Positions 35,721 through 47,099 are shown, counted from the stretch's first letter. The stretch is DNA of 64,000 nt from Cryptomeria japonica (GCF_030272615.1 NC_081413.1:718537867-718601866), one strand, 5' to 3'. Translations and numbers: made by a program. The notes: generated by a model from the letters alone, not told the origin.

Positions 35721-37070
35721 CTAAGGGATATAAGGACCTAAGATGGATGGAAGGTATGATGGGGAAGGTGTATGTTTTGATTTTGATGGGGGGATACCAA
35801 CGTCTTGAGAGTGAGTTGTGTAGACATGACCCTTAAGATCTTCTTTGATATGGAGGGGTTTTTTCTCATGAAGGTCTACTCCTTTTCCTTTATGAATATC
35901 TTGACTTGTAGGATACTCTTTTCTTTGGGAAGAAGACACGAGTCCATTATGAGGTGGATATGATATGAGAGAAATAATGAGATCTTGAAGTGGATTGGAT
36001 TTCACCAAAGTGGAAGAACCCATTGTGCATGTCGAGGGTTCATGAACATCTTGCACTAACACATTAGGATCATGAGTGGGATTAGGATCATGAGGGGGAC
36101 TAGGATTGTGTTGTGGACGTGGTTCAATGACAGGCTCTTCAAGAGATGGAATGGGAGAAATAATGGGATCATCAAAAGGAATGAGATCTTGGAGTGTATA
36201 TGGAGCATTAAGACAAGGAGATGGAGAAACAAAAGGATCTTGTGGAGGATTTAAAGGAATAATTTGATCTTGACAAGGAGGAAGATCATTGGAATCCTCT
36301 TTAAAGGTGCTTTTCTCTTGACTTTTAATGGGATCATCAGAAAGGATGGAAAGGATATCTTGATCTTTCTTAGGAAGTGGAATGCCAATGGGATTTGAAA
36401 GGACATTTTTTTCATGAAATGGAAGGGGATCATTTGGGATTGGATGAACTGAGATATCTTGATCTTGCCTGGGGAATGGAGTGTCAATAGGACTTTGGAT
36501 AGGATGGACAAGAATAGGGGAATCATCATGAGTTTCTAGGAAGATGAGATCCTGGTCAACAATTGGATTGGATGATAAGGTTTCGGGATCTTGATCTTGA
36601 TCTGTTTTAACATGTGTTTCTTTATGCTCTAAATTATCCTCTTGACATGAGGTTGGACTGTGGATATGCATGGGGGATTCTGACAAGGGATCAATGGTTT
36701 GGCATGACAGAAATGTACTTTGAACATTTGTGATGGATTCTGGCAAGGAATCAATGCTTGAACATGAGGAAGAGGGACTTCGAATGGGGTCCTCTAAAAC
36801 AGGTAATGACAATAAAGTGCATGGTGGCATTGGGTCTTGTATTTCTGAAACATGACAAGGATGTGCATCATGAATTGGATTATCATGGAAATCAATTATG
36901 GATAGCCCTTGGGTAATTTCATCCTTGGGTGTATTGTTTGATGAGGACAATATGGAAGGTTCTTGGGAAACTTCTAGAGATGTAGGGATAGATGCCACTG
37001 GAGAGTCAATTTGCTTGCGAGGGGATGAGGCATTGCTAGACATAAGTTGTTGACATTGATATTCCACCAT
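35721..37070 (-). CDS. Element E 449-codon ORF, Ser/Pro/Asp-rich
   Basis: The longest open frame in element E. It is low-complexity and probably disordered: repeated DQD, DPI, PSP and SQE-type motifs, many Ser, Pro, His and Asp residues, and a closing basic segment (GKGVDLHEKKPLHIKEDLKG). I see no enzyme motif, zinc knuckle or membrane segment. It follows a Gln-rich coiled-coil ORF. Its position after the 5' LTR and leader is where gag would lie, but it does not resemble known gag. It may be a non-autonomous element's own product or chance open sequence of biased composition. Confidence 0.45.
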   Translation of the reverse strand: MVEYQCQQLMSSNASSPRKQIDSPVASIPTSLEVSQEPSILSSSNNTPKDEITQGLSIIDFHDNPIHDAHPCHVSEIQDPMPPCTLLSLPVLEDPIRSPSSSCSSIDSLPESITNVQSTFLSCQTIDPLSESPMHIHSPTSCQEDNLEHKETHVKTDQDQDPETLSSNPIVDQDLIFLETHDDSPILVHPIQSPIDTPFPRQDQDISVHPIPNDPLPFHEKNVLSNPIGIPLPKKDQDILSILSDDPIKSQEKSTFKEDSNDLPPCQDQIIPLNPPQDPFVSPSPCLNAPYTLQDLIPFDDPIISPIPSLEEPVIEPRPQHNPSPPHDPNPTHDPNVLVQDVHEPSTCTMGSSTLVKSNPLQDLIISLISYPPHNGLVSSSQRKEYPTSQDIHKGKGVDLHEKKPLHIKEDLKGHVYTTHSQDVGIPPSKSKHTPSPSYLPSILGPYIP

Positions 37071-37073
37071 TGG

Positions 37074-37676
37074 TTAAACCATTTGTGGACATTGTATAGT
37101 TGGTTGGACATATTGTTGAAATTGGACCATTGGTTGTGTTGGTTGTATATGTTGGACCATTGGTTGTGTCTGTTGGAAATGTTTGAACTGTTGAACAATT
37201 GGTTGTGATGGTTGAAAATCTGATTGATAGTAAACACCTTCTTTTTCTTGTTGTGGAGGCACATAATGTTGAAATTGATGTTGTCTCTTTTCTTGAAATT
37301 GTTTCATCATCTCTATTTGGGAGAGGAGAGCTGGTATGTTTGATCGTTCAAGAAGAGATCTTACATCAATTGGCTCAATCTTTGGATTTCGACCTAGAAA
37401 TTTTTGAAACATTTTGGACATTTGTGATCTATTCTTCTCAATATTTTTCACTCTTTGTTCCAAAATCTCATTTTCTTGAGCTAGTTTCTCCTCTAGTTTT
37501 TGTATTTGGAGACTTGTTTCATCATAAAAAGTTTGATCGATATTGCCTTGTTGTTGGGTTGGATATAATTGTGATTGCTTTGGATTAAAATTCAATTGCA
37601 TTGTCAGTTGATATGTCAAACTTTGTTGCATCATTGGTGCTTGGAACCTTTTTTCAATAGACATGTCACTATGCAA
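37074..37676 (-). CDS. Element E 200-codon ORF, coiled coil and Gln-rich
   Basis: Starts MHSDMSIEKRFQAPMMQQ. A coiled coil lies at about residues 58-85 (IQKLEEKLAQENEILEQRVK), then FLGRNPKIEPIDVRSLLERS, then a Gln/Pro-rich tail with repeated QPMVQ motifs (residues 155-195). It is directly followed by the 449-codon ORF. Coiled coil plus a Gln-rich zone would fit a self-assembling structural protein, but the family is not recognised. Confidence 0.5.
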   Translation of the reverse strand: MHSDMSIEKRFQAPMMQQSLTYQLTMQLNFNPKQSQLYPTQQQGNIDQTFYDETSLQIQKLEEKLAQENEILEQRVKNIEKNRSQMSKMFQKFLGRNPKIEPIDVRSLLERSNIPALLSQIEMMKQFQEKRQHQFQHYVPPQQEKEGVYYQSDFQPSQPIVQQFKHFQQTQPMVQHIQPTQPMVQFQQYVQPTIQCPQMV

Positions 37677-39751
37677 TGCAATATTTTTGGGATTGACAAA
37701 GGCAACCTAAAGGATGACAATGCAACTTAATGTTTTTGTTGTTTTTCAAGATTTTGACAAACTCATGAATGCAATTCTAAAAATGAGACCCTTAGGAAAT
37801 TGAAATGATGTCTAGACCTCAAAGGACAAAAGGACCAAGTGACAAAAGGACAAAATGACAATCTCTCCCCTATATGCTTGGATACTAAGCTAGGTTTGAC
37901 CAAATGACATTGATGACAAAAAGACAAAAGTTTGATAAGGTCAAGACTTCCTAACAATAAATTAGGGTTTATCAAAGATTTGCATTACTCAAGTATGACA
38001 AAACCTAGTTTTGACACTATATGCAAACGGACAATTACTATGAAAATGACCCTAATACGATATGATAATGACCTAAGCTTGATGAAGAGACCTAGGGTAT
38101 GCAAATGTGACCTAATGTTATGAGGACAAGGATGCAAATGCAAATATATGACAATGCCAACCTAAGTTTGAATTATGAAATGGTATTACTCTAATGCAAG
38201 AGGACACATGCAAAATGGATGACCCTTATTGATATGCAAAGGAGTATGACTTAGGTGAAAACCTAACCTTGGTACTTGACAATGATTTTGCAAAATGCAA
38301 ACCTAAATCTAAGTGACATGAATGTTGAGACAAGATTTTGAAAAATGTTTGACAACCATGTTTGAAGGTGTTTTGAACTTTGTTGGATGAAATACTCTTG
38401 TGTTTAACCTTGTTTTGAATCAATTTGTCTTGTTTTTGAAATGAGACACAACTCATATTTTGACAAGCAAAGAAGACAAGATACTTCAACTTAGACTCAA
38501 GACAATCATGCTCATTCACACATTTCTTATGGATGGCAAGGATAGTAGGTACTTGAGAGGTAGACTCGTTATGAGATTCAAGGAGAATACATAGATGCTT
38601 GACCCCACGGGCTCCCCTCCACGACACTCACTTCTCAGGGCAGCCAAGCATCAGTCGCCATGGAAATCTCCCCATGGCAAACTTAGTATCTCTTCCAAGT
38701 ATCTGAACTTGTCCTTCTCAAGCAACTAGAAGGATTTTTGGCCTCTAAATACAAGGTGTTTAGTAAGGATTTCTGTTAAGCGTTACTCCTTGGTGTCACG
38801 CAAGCATGATTGAGACAATAAGCCCACCAAGATACCAAAAAAATGTAGTCATGCAAGCATGATTTAGACTGTGAGGCCCTACTTAGATGTTGATATGAGA
38901 AAAAGTTCAAGGGTCATCACTTCCCAAGTAACTACAATTCCCATGTAACCCTTCCTTCAAAGCTTTCACCCATCAGGTATTTATTTATAGTGAGTTAGAA
39001 TGCCAAGGTACTCTGGTTGTGCTCACTTTGGGTCATTCCCCTCTCACGATTGTCACTTTCTTGCAAAAGAAAGCAAATGGTCGGGAAGGCAGGCCCTCTA
39101 AAGGTAACAAACAATTCGAGCCATGAGAATGGTATCGAAGATCTGGATTTCTGATCACCCTAAGAAGGATGAGAGCATACTCTCCTACTCCAATGTCAAA
39201 CTTGACAAACAAAGCAAACACATGTTCATTCCATCCTACTTAGCAATCATACTAGGTTCCTAATTATGAATTACAAACACAAAGTTTAGTTGGAGTATAA
39301 GGCAACCTACAAAATCACCAAGTCAGAAGTTTAATTTGTTTAGTCTTTGACTAGCGAACCTACATAAACTTTGTTAGTAGTTTCATTTTTGTCTTTTCCA
39401 TGCATAATGATAAGGTGCTACACAAAGAATCAGTACCAAAGAAAAACCAAAAAGCAGAAACAGAATGCAAAACAAAGCAATTTGCAAGTAAAAACACTAC
39501 TTTTTACCTCTGTTTCTGGCCTTACATAGGCGCAGAATGTCTTACACAGGCACAGAATGTAGTAACACAGGCGTAGATCCCTTTGAAATAGGCGCAGAAG
39601 TCCTTGAAACAAGTGTAGATTGCTTGACACTAGCGCAAAACTCTCCTACACAGGCGCAGAAGTGCCCAGAAACCCCTGAATTGCCCTGTTTCTTGGGTTT
39701 TTCACCTACAAATCAACTCAAAAGAACTCAAAAGCCTGGTTAGGGGGTTAG
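37677..39751 (-). other. Element E 5' leader
   Basis: About 2.1 kb between the primer binding site and the first ORF with no recognised gene. A tandem array of roughly 20-base units with CACAGGCGCAGA lies at 39521-39667. Confidence 0.6.
39521..39667. repeat. Minisatellite, about 20-21 bases, seven units
   Basis: Units contain ACACAGGCGCAGAA or a diverged form, starting near 39521 and spaced 20-21 bases. They lie just inside the 5' LTR of element E. Confidence 0.75.
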
Positions 39752-39769
39752 TTCACGTTGGGTTCACCA
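39752..39769 (-). other. Probable primer binding site (element E)
   Basis: The minus strand reads TGGTGAACCCAACGTGAA five bases after the LTR end. The TGG start and position fit a tRNA primer site. I cannot name the tRNA with confidence. Confidence 0.6.
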
Positions 39770-39774
39770 ATTAA

Positions 39775-41260
39775 TGTAGATAGGAAATGTGGAAATCATC
39801 AAAGCAAGTAACAAATTGGACTAGTTCAATCACGAAAACTCAATTGCAATGATAACAATCCTAAAAACATGAAAACAAGACATTTAAGATTGAAAACTAA
39901 GCAAACCAAATGCAGATGTCTTCTTCATGTGGCTCCATTGTCCTTCTTTCTCCTTCAAATTGCTTTGTTTTGTGGATCTCACCTACAAGTGCATAAGCAT
40001 AATATGAAAGCAAGATTGACAAGACAAGATGACAGCGTAAGGATACTAGAAGCGTGATTGATTCGGCTAGCTCCTTTGATTGAAGAAACACATCCAATTT
40101 ATAAACAAATTGGAGAGAGGACAAGATTAGCATGAAATTGATATTAGAGGCAATTGATTTCAAAAATGGCAAAATTGAGTTGAAGAAAGAAGGTTATGAC
40201 ACCTTCTATGTGATGAATTATGACATATTGCCAATGCAAAGGTTAGAGGACTAAAAGCTTTATGACATCTTGCTATGCCAACAGTATGACGCATGAGAAA
40301 TTCATGCTTCCACCGAAGCACAAAAATAGGGAGAGACTAGGGAATTGATTAGGTGGAAATTGAATTTGACAAATTAGAAAATAGGTGGAAATTAGGAATT
40401 AGGAAAATTAGAAAATTAGGAAATTAGAAAATTAGAAATGATGTGGAAATTAGGAAATTAGAAATTGATGAAATTAGAAAATTAGGTGAATTAATTAATA
40501 ATTTTTCATTCATTAATTAATTCACAAAAAGAGGGGGAATTAATTAGCCAATTAAATAAATGTTTAATTGTGACAAGAAGACTTAGGATAAATAAATAAA
40601 TCATTTATCCTAAAGAGAAAATGGAGAGAAAATGACAAACAAGGTTAAATGAATAAATCATGAAACCCTAGAAGATAAATTAGAAATGCAAGGATGACAA
40701 TTAGGTCTTGATGTAAGATTGATTTGATGTTGATTCGATCATGATTTTGAATTGATAAATGATTTGATTGATAAATGCGTTGAGGAACAATGACAAATTG
40801 ATCCAAATTGACATGATTGAGAAAGACGATGATTGATGACAAATTGATCGCGAGACGACAAGATTGAAAATAACAACGATCGATGACAAATTGATCGCAA
40901 GTCGACAAGATTGAAAATGACAATGATTAATGACAAATCGATCGCCAGATGACAAGATTGAAAAGAGGACAAAACCCTAATTAGGATTGACGATGTCCAA
41001 AATGATGACAAATGAACATGCACATTGATGCGACATGATAAGATCGACCAAAATCATGACTGAAGATTGTTGTCGACAAGACCAAATTCGAGAGCGAGAT
41101 AAATGAAGAATGCAGAAGAAGGACTCGATGCTCGCAAATGATAAAAACCAAGTGCGTGACATAGAAGAAATGTTAATGCGATGCAAAAACCCTAAAATAA
41201 GGCAATGCGCAAATGTTAAAGTATGATTCCGCAAGGATTGACTAGTTTTAGACGTCTACA
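39775..41260 (-). repeat. Element E 5' LTR (right)
   Basis: 1486 bases and nearly identical to 28529-30030, including the three tandem GATCGA-type units (40833-40973). Confidence 0.95.
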
Positions 41261-42214
41261 GTAACTATCTGCAGAATAGGAACCAGATCGGTTAAGGTCA
41301 GACCAGTTAAGGTCATACAATGTTCTTTACTAGAACAGATCCTGTTAGGAATCTCAATCTCTGTTAGGGGATAAGTCTGATTAAAGACTACCTTGCTAGA
41401 GGATTTTAGATCCACAAATGTGAATCACCTTGCTAGAGGATTTACAAAAGGCTTTTTGGGCCTACCCGATTAAGGGCTTCAAACTTGTTGAAGATGTGAG
41501 TAATCAACAAGTGAGTGATCTAGGAAATAGCATAGATTTCTTGGTTAGATCCTTGATAGCTCATTCTTAATGCATTCCAGCATTACTTCAGTCTTCAACA
41601 CATTCACACTCTATCTTTCTTCCACAGACCTGAACTTGTCTTCTGTGTTCTCTCTTACAAAAACTCTTCAACCACCTTAAACCCTAGCAACTTCCTAAAA
41701 CCCTAGACATGATGTCCTTATAAAGGAATCTGATTTCATGTCGGTTCAATAGGATTACAATATAATTTCCTAGGTTCAATGAATCTAGACATATCTTGTA
41801 ACATGACACAAAAAGCACCGTTAAAGTGTCAGCACTGCCAAACAATCGGTGGATGGTAACTCATCACAAAATGTCGGTTGGTAACTCATCACAGAGTTTT
41901 ACTAGTTCATACAAAATATCGGTTAAAGCAAAATACTGGTTGCCAGTTTTCCAAAATGAAGACTGGGAAATATGAGTTATGCTGCTTCATTCCTTCGTAC
42001 CACTTGAGATCCTCGAACTGCTTGGGGTCTTCATACCGCTTCAGATCGGTAAACACTTTCTGCAAAACACAGATAGTCTAAAGACTATAATACATCAAAC
42101 CAGTTGGAACAAATACCAGTTGAGCTTTAACTTATTACAAAAAGTGATCTCAAATAAAGTGTGTGTCCATCAATGACAATCACAGCATAAATCATCAAAA
42201 ATGCCAACACATAA

Positions 42215-42708
42215 CCCAATTGATCAGACAGATTATGTTGAACTCCAGTCATCCTTGATATTTCATCATTCTTTCCAGACACCATTGCCTCTAGTTGTTG
42301 TTTTTGTCTTTCTACATTTCAAATATTATCTTTAGCTGTTCTCAATGCATCAAGATTTTCAGTCATTTGTGTGCTGAAATACTCATGTTCCCTTTTCATT
42401 GCTTTTAGTTGTTCATTCAATGCTTTGTTCTTTTCTCTCAGTTCTACAATCATTTCTTCAGACTCTTTTGATATGTTGTTCTCAGATGATGTCTCAATTT
42501 GTTCCACCAATTCTTGTGAGTCCTCTGGATCATTAGACAACCTTCTTCTGACTTTCAGTGATCTTTGCATTTGTCTCTGCATATCTGCAATCACTTGATT
42601 AGCATGATCCAATTCTTCTTGAAGATTCACAATTCTGTGAGATTGTTTGTAGCCTTCCATTGATAGGATCTTTCTCTTTAGGCTGTTAAACGCTTTACCA
42701 AGAGTAGA
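42215..42708 (-). pseudogene. Element G gag, coiled-coil part
   Basis: The minus strand from about 42661 encodes MEGYKQSHRIVNLQEELDHA, then a long heptad-rich region (QVIADMQRQMQRSLK, EEMIVELREKNKALNEQLKA). It follows the primer binding site directly and continues toward the zinc knuckles on the far side of F. SIRE-type gag proteins have this coiled-coil start. The gene is broken. Confidence 0.75.
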
Positions 42709-42720
42709 GCTCTGATACCA
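42709..42720 (-). other. Primer binding site, initiator-Met type (element G)
   Basis: The minus strand reads TGGTATCAGAGC, two bases from the LTR edge at 42723. Confidence 0.9.
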
Positions 42721-42722
42721 AT

Positions 42723-43900
42723 TGTTAGGTCCAACTAGGAAAGCTAATGTACTGAAAGGGGAGGGGTGAATCAGTACTTCAAAACTTTGCTTGAACAACA
42801 ATTTTACTGTTAATCATAAACTGAATACTGCTGATCTCATAATATATAATGCTGAAACATAATCACATAAATAAAATTCATACAAATTTCACTCCATAAC
42901 ACAAAGATTTTGGTTAGGCAGAAATTATTGGTTAGAGAGAAAAACTACGGTGGGGATGGCACCCACAACTTCACTACTACAATAATCAAGATTGCTCGGT
43001 TAGAGCTACATGTTTAGCTATTTCTGATAGCTTACCCTGTCAGGAGTACAAAGATCTTTAGATCTACCTTTCTAAAGGATTTTACAAACACTTTTACAAA
43101 ATGTTGTACCTAGTTAAAGGCTTTACAATTTATAGACTTTGTTAGTCTTTTCCCTGTTAAAGGTTTCTAACTTAACTCAAAATAATTCAATCAAAATTTT
43201 TACAAAATATCTGCAACTTTACATCTGAAATGTTATAGCAGACTCTATGTGCTCAATATGAAATTACCTTGCTCATAGCATACCTTGGTAATTGATAAGT
43301 CAACTCGGTGACCACTTCTGTATACTCTGTCACTTAAACTATTCTCTAAAAGACCTTCTCGATGACCTCTGAATATCTATGTTAATCTTCACATCTTATC
43401 TTCACTCAAGATTTTCATATTCAACTCATCATTTTTCCCTCTTGTTAGATACTCAAATCATTCTGTATATATAGATCTCTGAGATGGTGATCTATTCATG
43501 CATCGATCATACAAACATGTTTTATCGAATGAATAAACATAGAAATTATTTCATTGGATAAACTCCCTCAAAATCATACAAAATCTTTAAATGCAGTTTC
43601 CTATGTAATAATGGTTCCATGTTCTCAAATCTTGTAACATGTTTCACATGTGTGTCCAGGTTCATTGAATTTGGTAACACATTTTCACTCAGTTCAGATT
43701 GACTCGGTATACCTTCTTTTCTACTCAGTAGACATAAAAATTTACTTGGTAGACAACTCGGTGTGTCTCATCTCGGTGACTAGCCTTTCTTTGTAACCGA
43801 CACCTTAGTAATTACTGACTAGACATTTCAGTGGTAATAACCGAATAGAGTATATAGAATGACTTTGGGCATAAAACTAATGACAACTTAGTAAATAGCA
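42723..43900 (-). repeat. Element G 5' LTR (right)
   Basis: 1178 bases matching 22016-23196 closely, TGTTAGGTCC to AAATAGCA. It carries a GAAAGGGGAGGGGTGAATC module at about 42757. Confidence 0.92.
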
Positions 43901-45598
43901 ACATTCCAGCCATTAATGCTACATGCCAATGAGCAGTAGAGAATACTGTCCGGTTAGCCTGACTGATTAATTTGTCTATTTTATCAGGTGAGTTAACTGG
44001 ATGCATTGCTAGTAATTTTTCAATTTTAATCTTTTTATCTAGTTCAACAATAGATAATCTTCTAGCTTCTAATCTCCTATACAAGTCATTTGGAATTTCA
44101 TCAACAATTTGCATCAAAAATTTCTTGTATATATCTAAGTGTAGAATTACACTGTTCTCTATACTTTCCTTATCATCAGCTGATAGTGTATTGTACATTT
44201 TATTGATGTTCTTCAGCTTACCATCCTCTGTAATTTCACTAAGAAGTTTGTCAATGGGGGAAATAGTTTGTTTCACCTTCTTCTTAGGAGTCATCTTCTT
44301 TGCCGGAGGCCTTACTGTCTGTTGCTTCTGTCTTGTCCTTTTTGGTGTAGGAGAAGGTGTCGGTGAAGGTTTTATTTTCCTCTCAACTCTCTTGAATACA
44401 TCAGGTATTTCACTTTCTGAAGAAGATCCAATCGATGAAAGGTGAGTTTCTGGTTGAAGTGCTTCCAACTCACTTTCAGTTATACCAGTTTGTTTTAGCA
44501 CATCTTCCTTGATTTCCTTTGCCTACCGGGTTCCTTTTCTAATGGTTGCTTATTCCTTCTTAACTCTTTTCCTTGATTGTATAGTGCTCTCAATTGTTTC
44601 TGCACTACCAACTAATTTCTCTTTCGGTTCATTAGGAGCTTGAAGGAGGGCTTTTGCATAAGTTTCTATGATGTTATCATCTATCTCATAGCCCATTTCA
44701 GTTACCTAAATGGTTCTAGGGATAACTGCCTCCATCCAAATTTCATCTTTCTTGATCACAAAATAGATTTCCTTTTGATACTTATCCACAATAGCTTGTG
44801 ATAGTCTTACTGTGTTCTTCATTCGAGCCTTAAATGCTTGAAAATGCTCATTTATGTTTTTCTCCATGTTCTCTCCCATATTGTTTAATAGTTCTGATAG
44901 TTGTTTTCCTACCAGTATATCAAATCCAAAATCTTTAGCACCAATACCGGGTACTTGTTTGGTTATGTATAGCATCAGATAAACAAGTAAGTTTCCAAAT
45001 TTGAATGTCCCCTTTTTGTCTCTTTTGATCTTACCCAAATTGTCTATCAACTCATCTTTGAGCCATTCACATATGTCTATTCTTGCATTATCATTTACCA
45101 TATCATAGGCATTTACCATATCATAGGCACTCTTAATACATAGGCTAGAAACTGAGTTTAACCTATTTGCATGTGTAGCCTTATAACCTAAGATCATACT
45201 GGTAAATCTGATATTTGCATCCTTCACATCGTTTACCCTTAGAGATCTCTTATCAAATGTTGCACCAGTTAGGTTTGTCACTAAGTCATTTGAGACCTTC
45301 TTAGTTTTGTCAGGTCTGTTGCCGGTGGAGGGTAACCCTGTTACAACTTATACTGCTTCTTTTGTGATTTTATGAATAGAGTCTAACCAGAAGAATTCAC
45401 CATGTACTCTACTTAACACAATCCTTATGATATCCTTGGGAAAATCTAGGATACTAAGTATTTCAGTGAAACCTAGGGTTTCTACTATCTTATGTTCAGG
45501 TTTGACATTTCTGGATTCATCATAGATTACAGTCTCATACATATTTTTAATTTCATCATCACCTAGTTCATCAATATGACAATGTATATACATTGTAG
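43901..45598 (-). pseudogene. Element C long ORF, middle part
   Basis: Minus-strand sequence matches B segment by segment: IHCHIDELGDDEIKNMYETV, then LGFTEILSILDFPKDIIRIV, FWLDSIHKITKEAV, LTGATFDKRSLRVNDVKDAN, LLVYLMLYITKQVPGIG, and the basic block SPTPSPTPKRTRQKQQ. It lies between insertion L on one side and insertion G on the other. Function unknown. It is a fossil with several breaks. Confidence 0.85.
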
Positions 45599-45603
45599 GG
45601 TCT

Positions 45604-46936
45604 TGGTGCAGAAGCACCTAGACATCAAGATATTGGAGGAGATCCTGAGAGATATTTTAATCCATATGTTTGGATATGATATTCAATGTAATAAAATCAA
45701 ATGTAATGCCTAAGGGAAAACAAAATTGTAAAATTGTCATTTAGTTGTCATTTTAAGAGTCATGTGATGTGTTTTGTAAAGCCATGAAGTCATTTATTCA
45801 AAAATGTAAAAGTTGTCAACTTGACAATAAAATGTTGTCAAGCAAAGTTGCAAAAATGCAACAAAAGTTGAAAAGGGGTTAAAAGTTGGTTATGAGATGT
45901 AGTTGTAAGGTCAAAACTGACCAAGAGTCTATAAAAATTCATTTTATGGTCATTCCAAATCATAAAGAAAAGAAAGGAAAGAAATGAGAACATTTTGATA
46001 CATTTTGGTGTATTCTACTATTGCTATTTTGATTGGCTTTCCAGTTTTTATGTTGGTTCCAGGTCTTGCACGACCATGTATGACCTAGAAACCTTTGTAA
46101 ATGTATAATGAATGGTTATATATGTGAAATAAATTTCTTTTCCATTTGGTTTGGAGTGATTATGTTTCTAAATGAAGAAATTATGGAAGTTTTGGTGAAA
46201 GTTGTTGTTTGCAGATTTGAGGTTTCCTGAGAACAGTCATGTTGTAGAATATGGTACGGATTCATATGAAATTATTATGACCTATAAATAGATTCATTGG
46301 ATAGATATGTGAATTATCTTTCATTTCCATTTTTTCTGAGTCATTTTTATTTAGATTTGTGGAAGTTATGAATATTTTGGTGAAAACTAGTTTTAAAAGG
46401 TCTTCAATGGAATTGCAGGCAATGGTTTGACATTATCTCATGATTTAAGAATTGGAAAATTTAATGGATTACATATTATGAATCTATATTCATAAATATT
46501 TCATATGAAATTGTTTTGGTGTCATTTTGTTATGTTTTGTGAAAGATATTTGATGCCCTAGGCGGACTGGGCATGCACATGCTTTGTTTGGGAACAACAG
46601 TATTGGGTCTTGGTACAAAGGCCATAACTTTTAATCTAACCATTGGATTCTCCTAAGTTTTGGATATATTTTAAGAAGTATAGTTATCTACATTTTCACC
46701 AAAGGGATATTTGAAATAATATCCGGGTCAAAAGTTATGAATGACAGAATACAGGTCTATGACTGGGAACTTTAAAGATTGAAGTGTGAACCATGAATAT
46801 GGGTTATTGCATTAAGTTGATATTAATGAAGAGATGATTGAAAGAAGTTGTTACTTTGCCTTTAAAGAATGAGTTAAATGGATATTGATATTTTAATATG
46901 CAGATAGGGAAGAAGTTTTTTCTTTCCTCTGCATCA
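45604..46936 (+). repeat. Insertion L: 1.33 kb solo LTR
   Basis: Starts TGGTGCAGAAGC and ends CCTCTGCATCA. It is flanked by perfect GGTCT duplications (45599-45603 and 46937-46941), and both flanks are the long ORF of element C. A TATAAAA at 45930-45936 followed by AATAAA at 46128-46133 supports plus orientation. No coding sequence or second LTR is present. The family is not recognised. Confidence 0.85.
45930..45936 (+). promoter_or_regulatory. Candidate TATA box in solo LTR L
   Basis: TATAAAA lies in an otherwise AT-poorer stretch about 330 bases into the LTR, with a polyadenylation signal AATAAA about 190 bases further on, as expected for an LTR promoter and RNA end. Confidence 0.4.
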
Positions 46937-46941
46937 GGTCT

Positions 46942-47099
46942 TCAACATATACTACTCCTTTAGGGATTTGAGAGAATGCACCTATGTTATCATCTTTCTT
47001 AGCAATTTTGGGAACTAGCTGAAGAACGGGTCTAGGTTGCTTAACAACTTTAACAACAATAGGGTTTACAATAAATTCAGGAGTGGATGAAGATGCCAT
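46942..47099 (-). pseudogene. Element C long ORF, N-terminal part
   Basis: Starts MASSSTPEFIVNPIVVKVVK and continues to GAFSQIPKGVVYVED, parallel to B's MSSSSTPEFIANPTVIEVIK. Insertion L begins just after this segment, at 46936. Confidence 0.9.

Larger units (their letters stand above)
28529..41260 (-). mobile_element. Element E: 12.7 kb LTR element without pol (LARD-like)
   Basis: LTRs at 28529-30030 and 39775-41260 share TGTAGA...TCTACA ends and are flanked by perfect GTAAC duplications (28524-28528 and 41261-41265). They are very similar, differing mostly by scattered C/T changes and one small length difference, so this is the youngest insertion seen. The minus-strand polypurine tract and primer binding site are in place. 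No gag, protease, integrase or reverse transcriptase was recognised. Instead there is a long ORF region (35169-37676) and an antisense plant-mobile-domain region (30894-32710). This is the plan of a large non-autonomous derivative. The ends look whole. Confidence 0.92.
28297..42209 (-). mobile_element. Insertion F: solo LTR, split by element E
   Basis: F consists of 28297-28528 plus 41266-42209, about 1.18 kb in all, starting TGATGAATACT and ending ATGCCAACA. It is flanked by perfect CATAA duplications (28292-28296 and 42210-42214), and both flanks are gag of element G. No internal region or second LTR is present, so it is a solo LTR formed by recombination between the two LTRs of one copy. 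It carries the G-tract module (28310-28325) and the AAACCCAAATGGGAAAAACC module (28483). Confidence 0.9.
22016..43900 (-). mobile_element. Element G: SIRE-like, pol-less LTR element
   Basis: LTRs at 22016-23196 and 42723-43900 enclose a primer binding site, gag with coiled coil and zinc knuckles, a long ORF related to that of B and C, and a polypurine tract, all in minus orientation. No pol is recognised. G lies within the long ORF of C, whose sequence resumes on either side. I could not see a clean target duplication (flanks TATCA and ACATT). LTRs differ less than those of C. It is interrupted by solo LTR F and, within that, element E. Coding parts are broken. Confidence 0.85.

Noticed and set aside
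22011-43905. Target duplication of element G
   Set aside because: The five bases on each side (TATCA and ACATT) do not match under any boundary I tried, so none is claimed.
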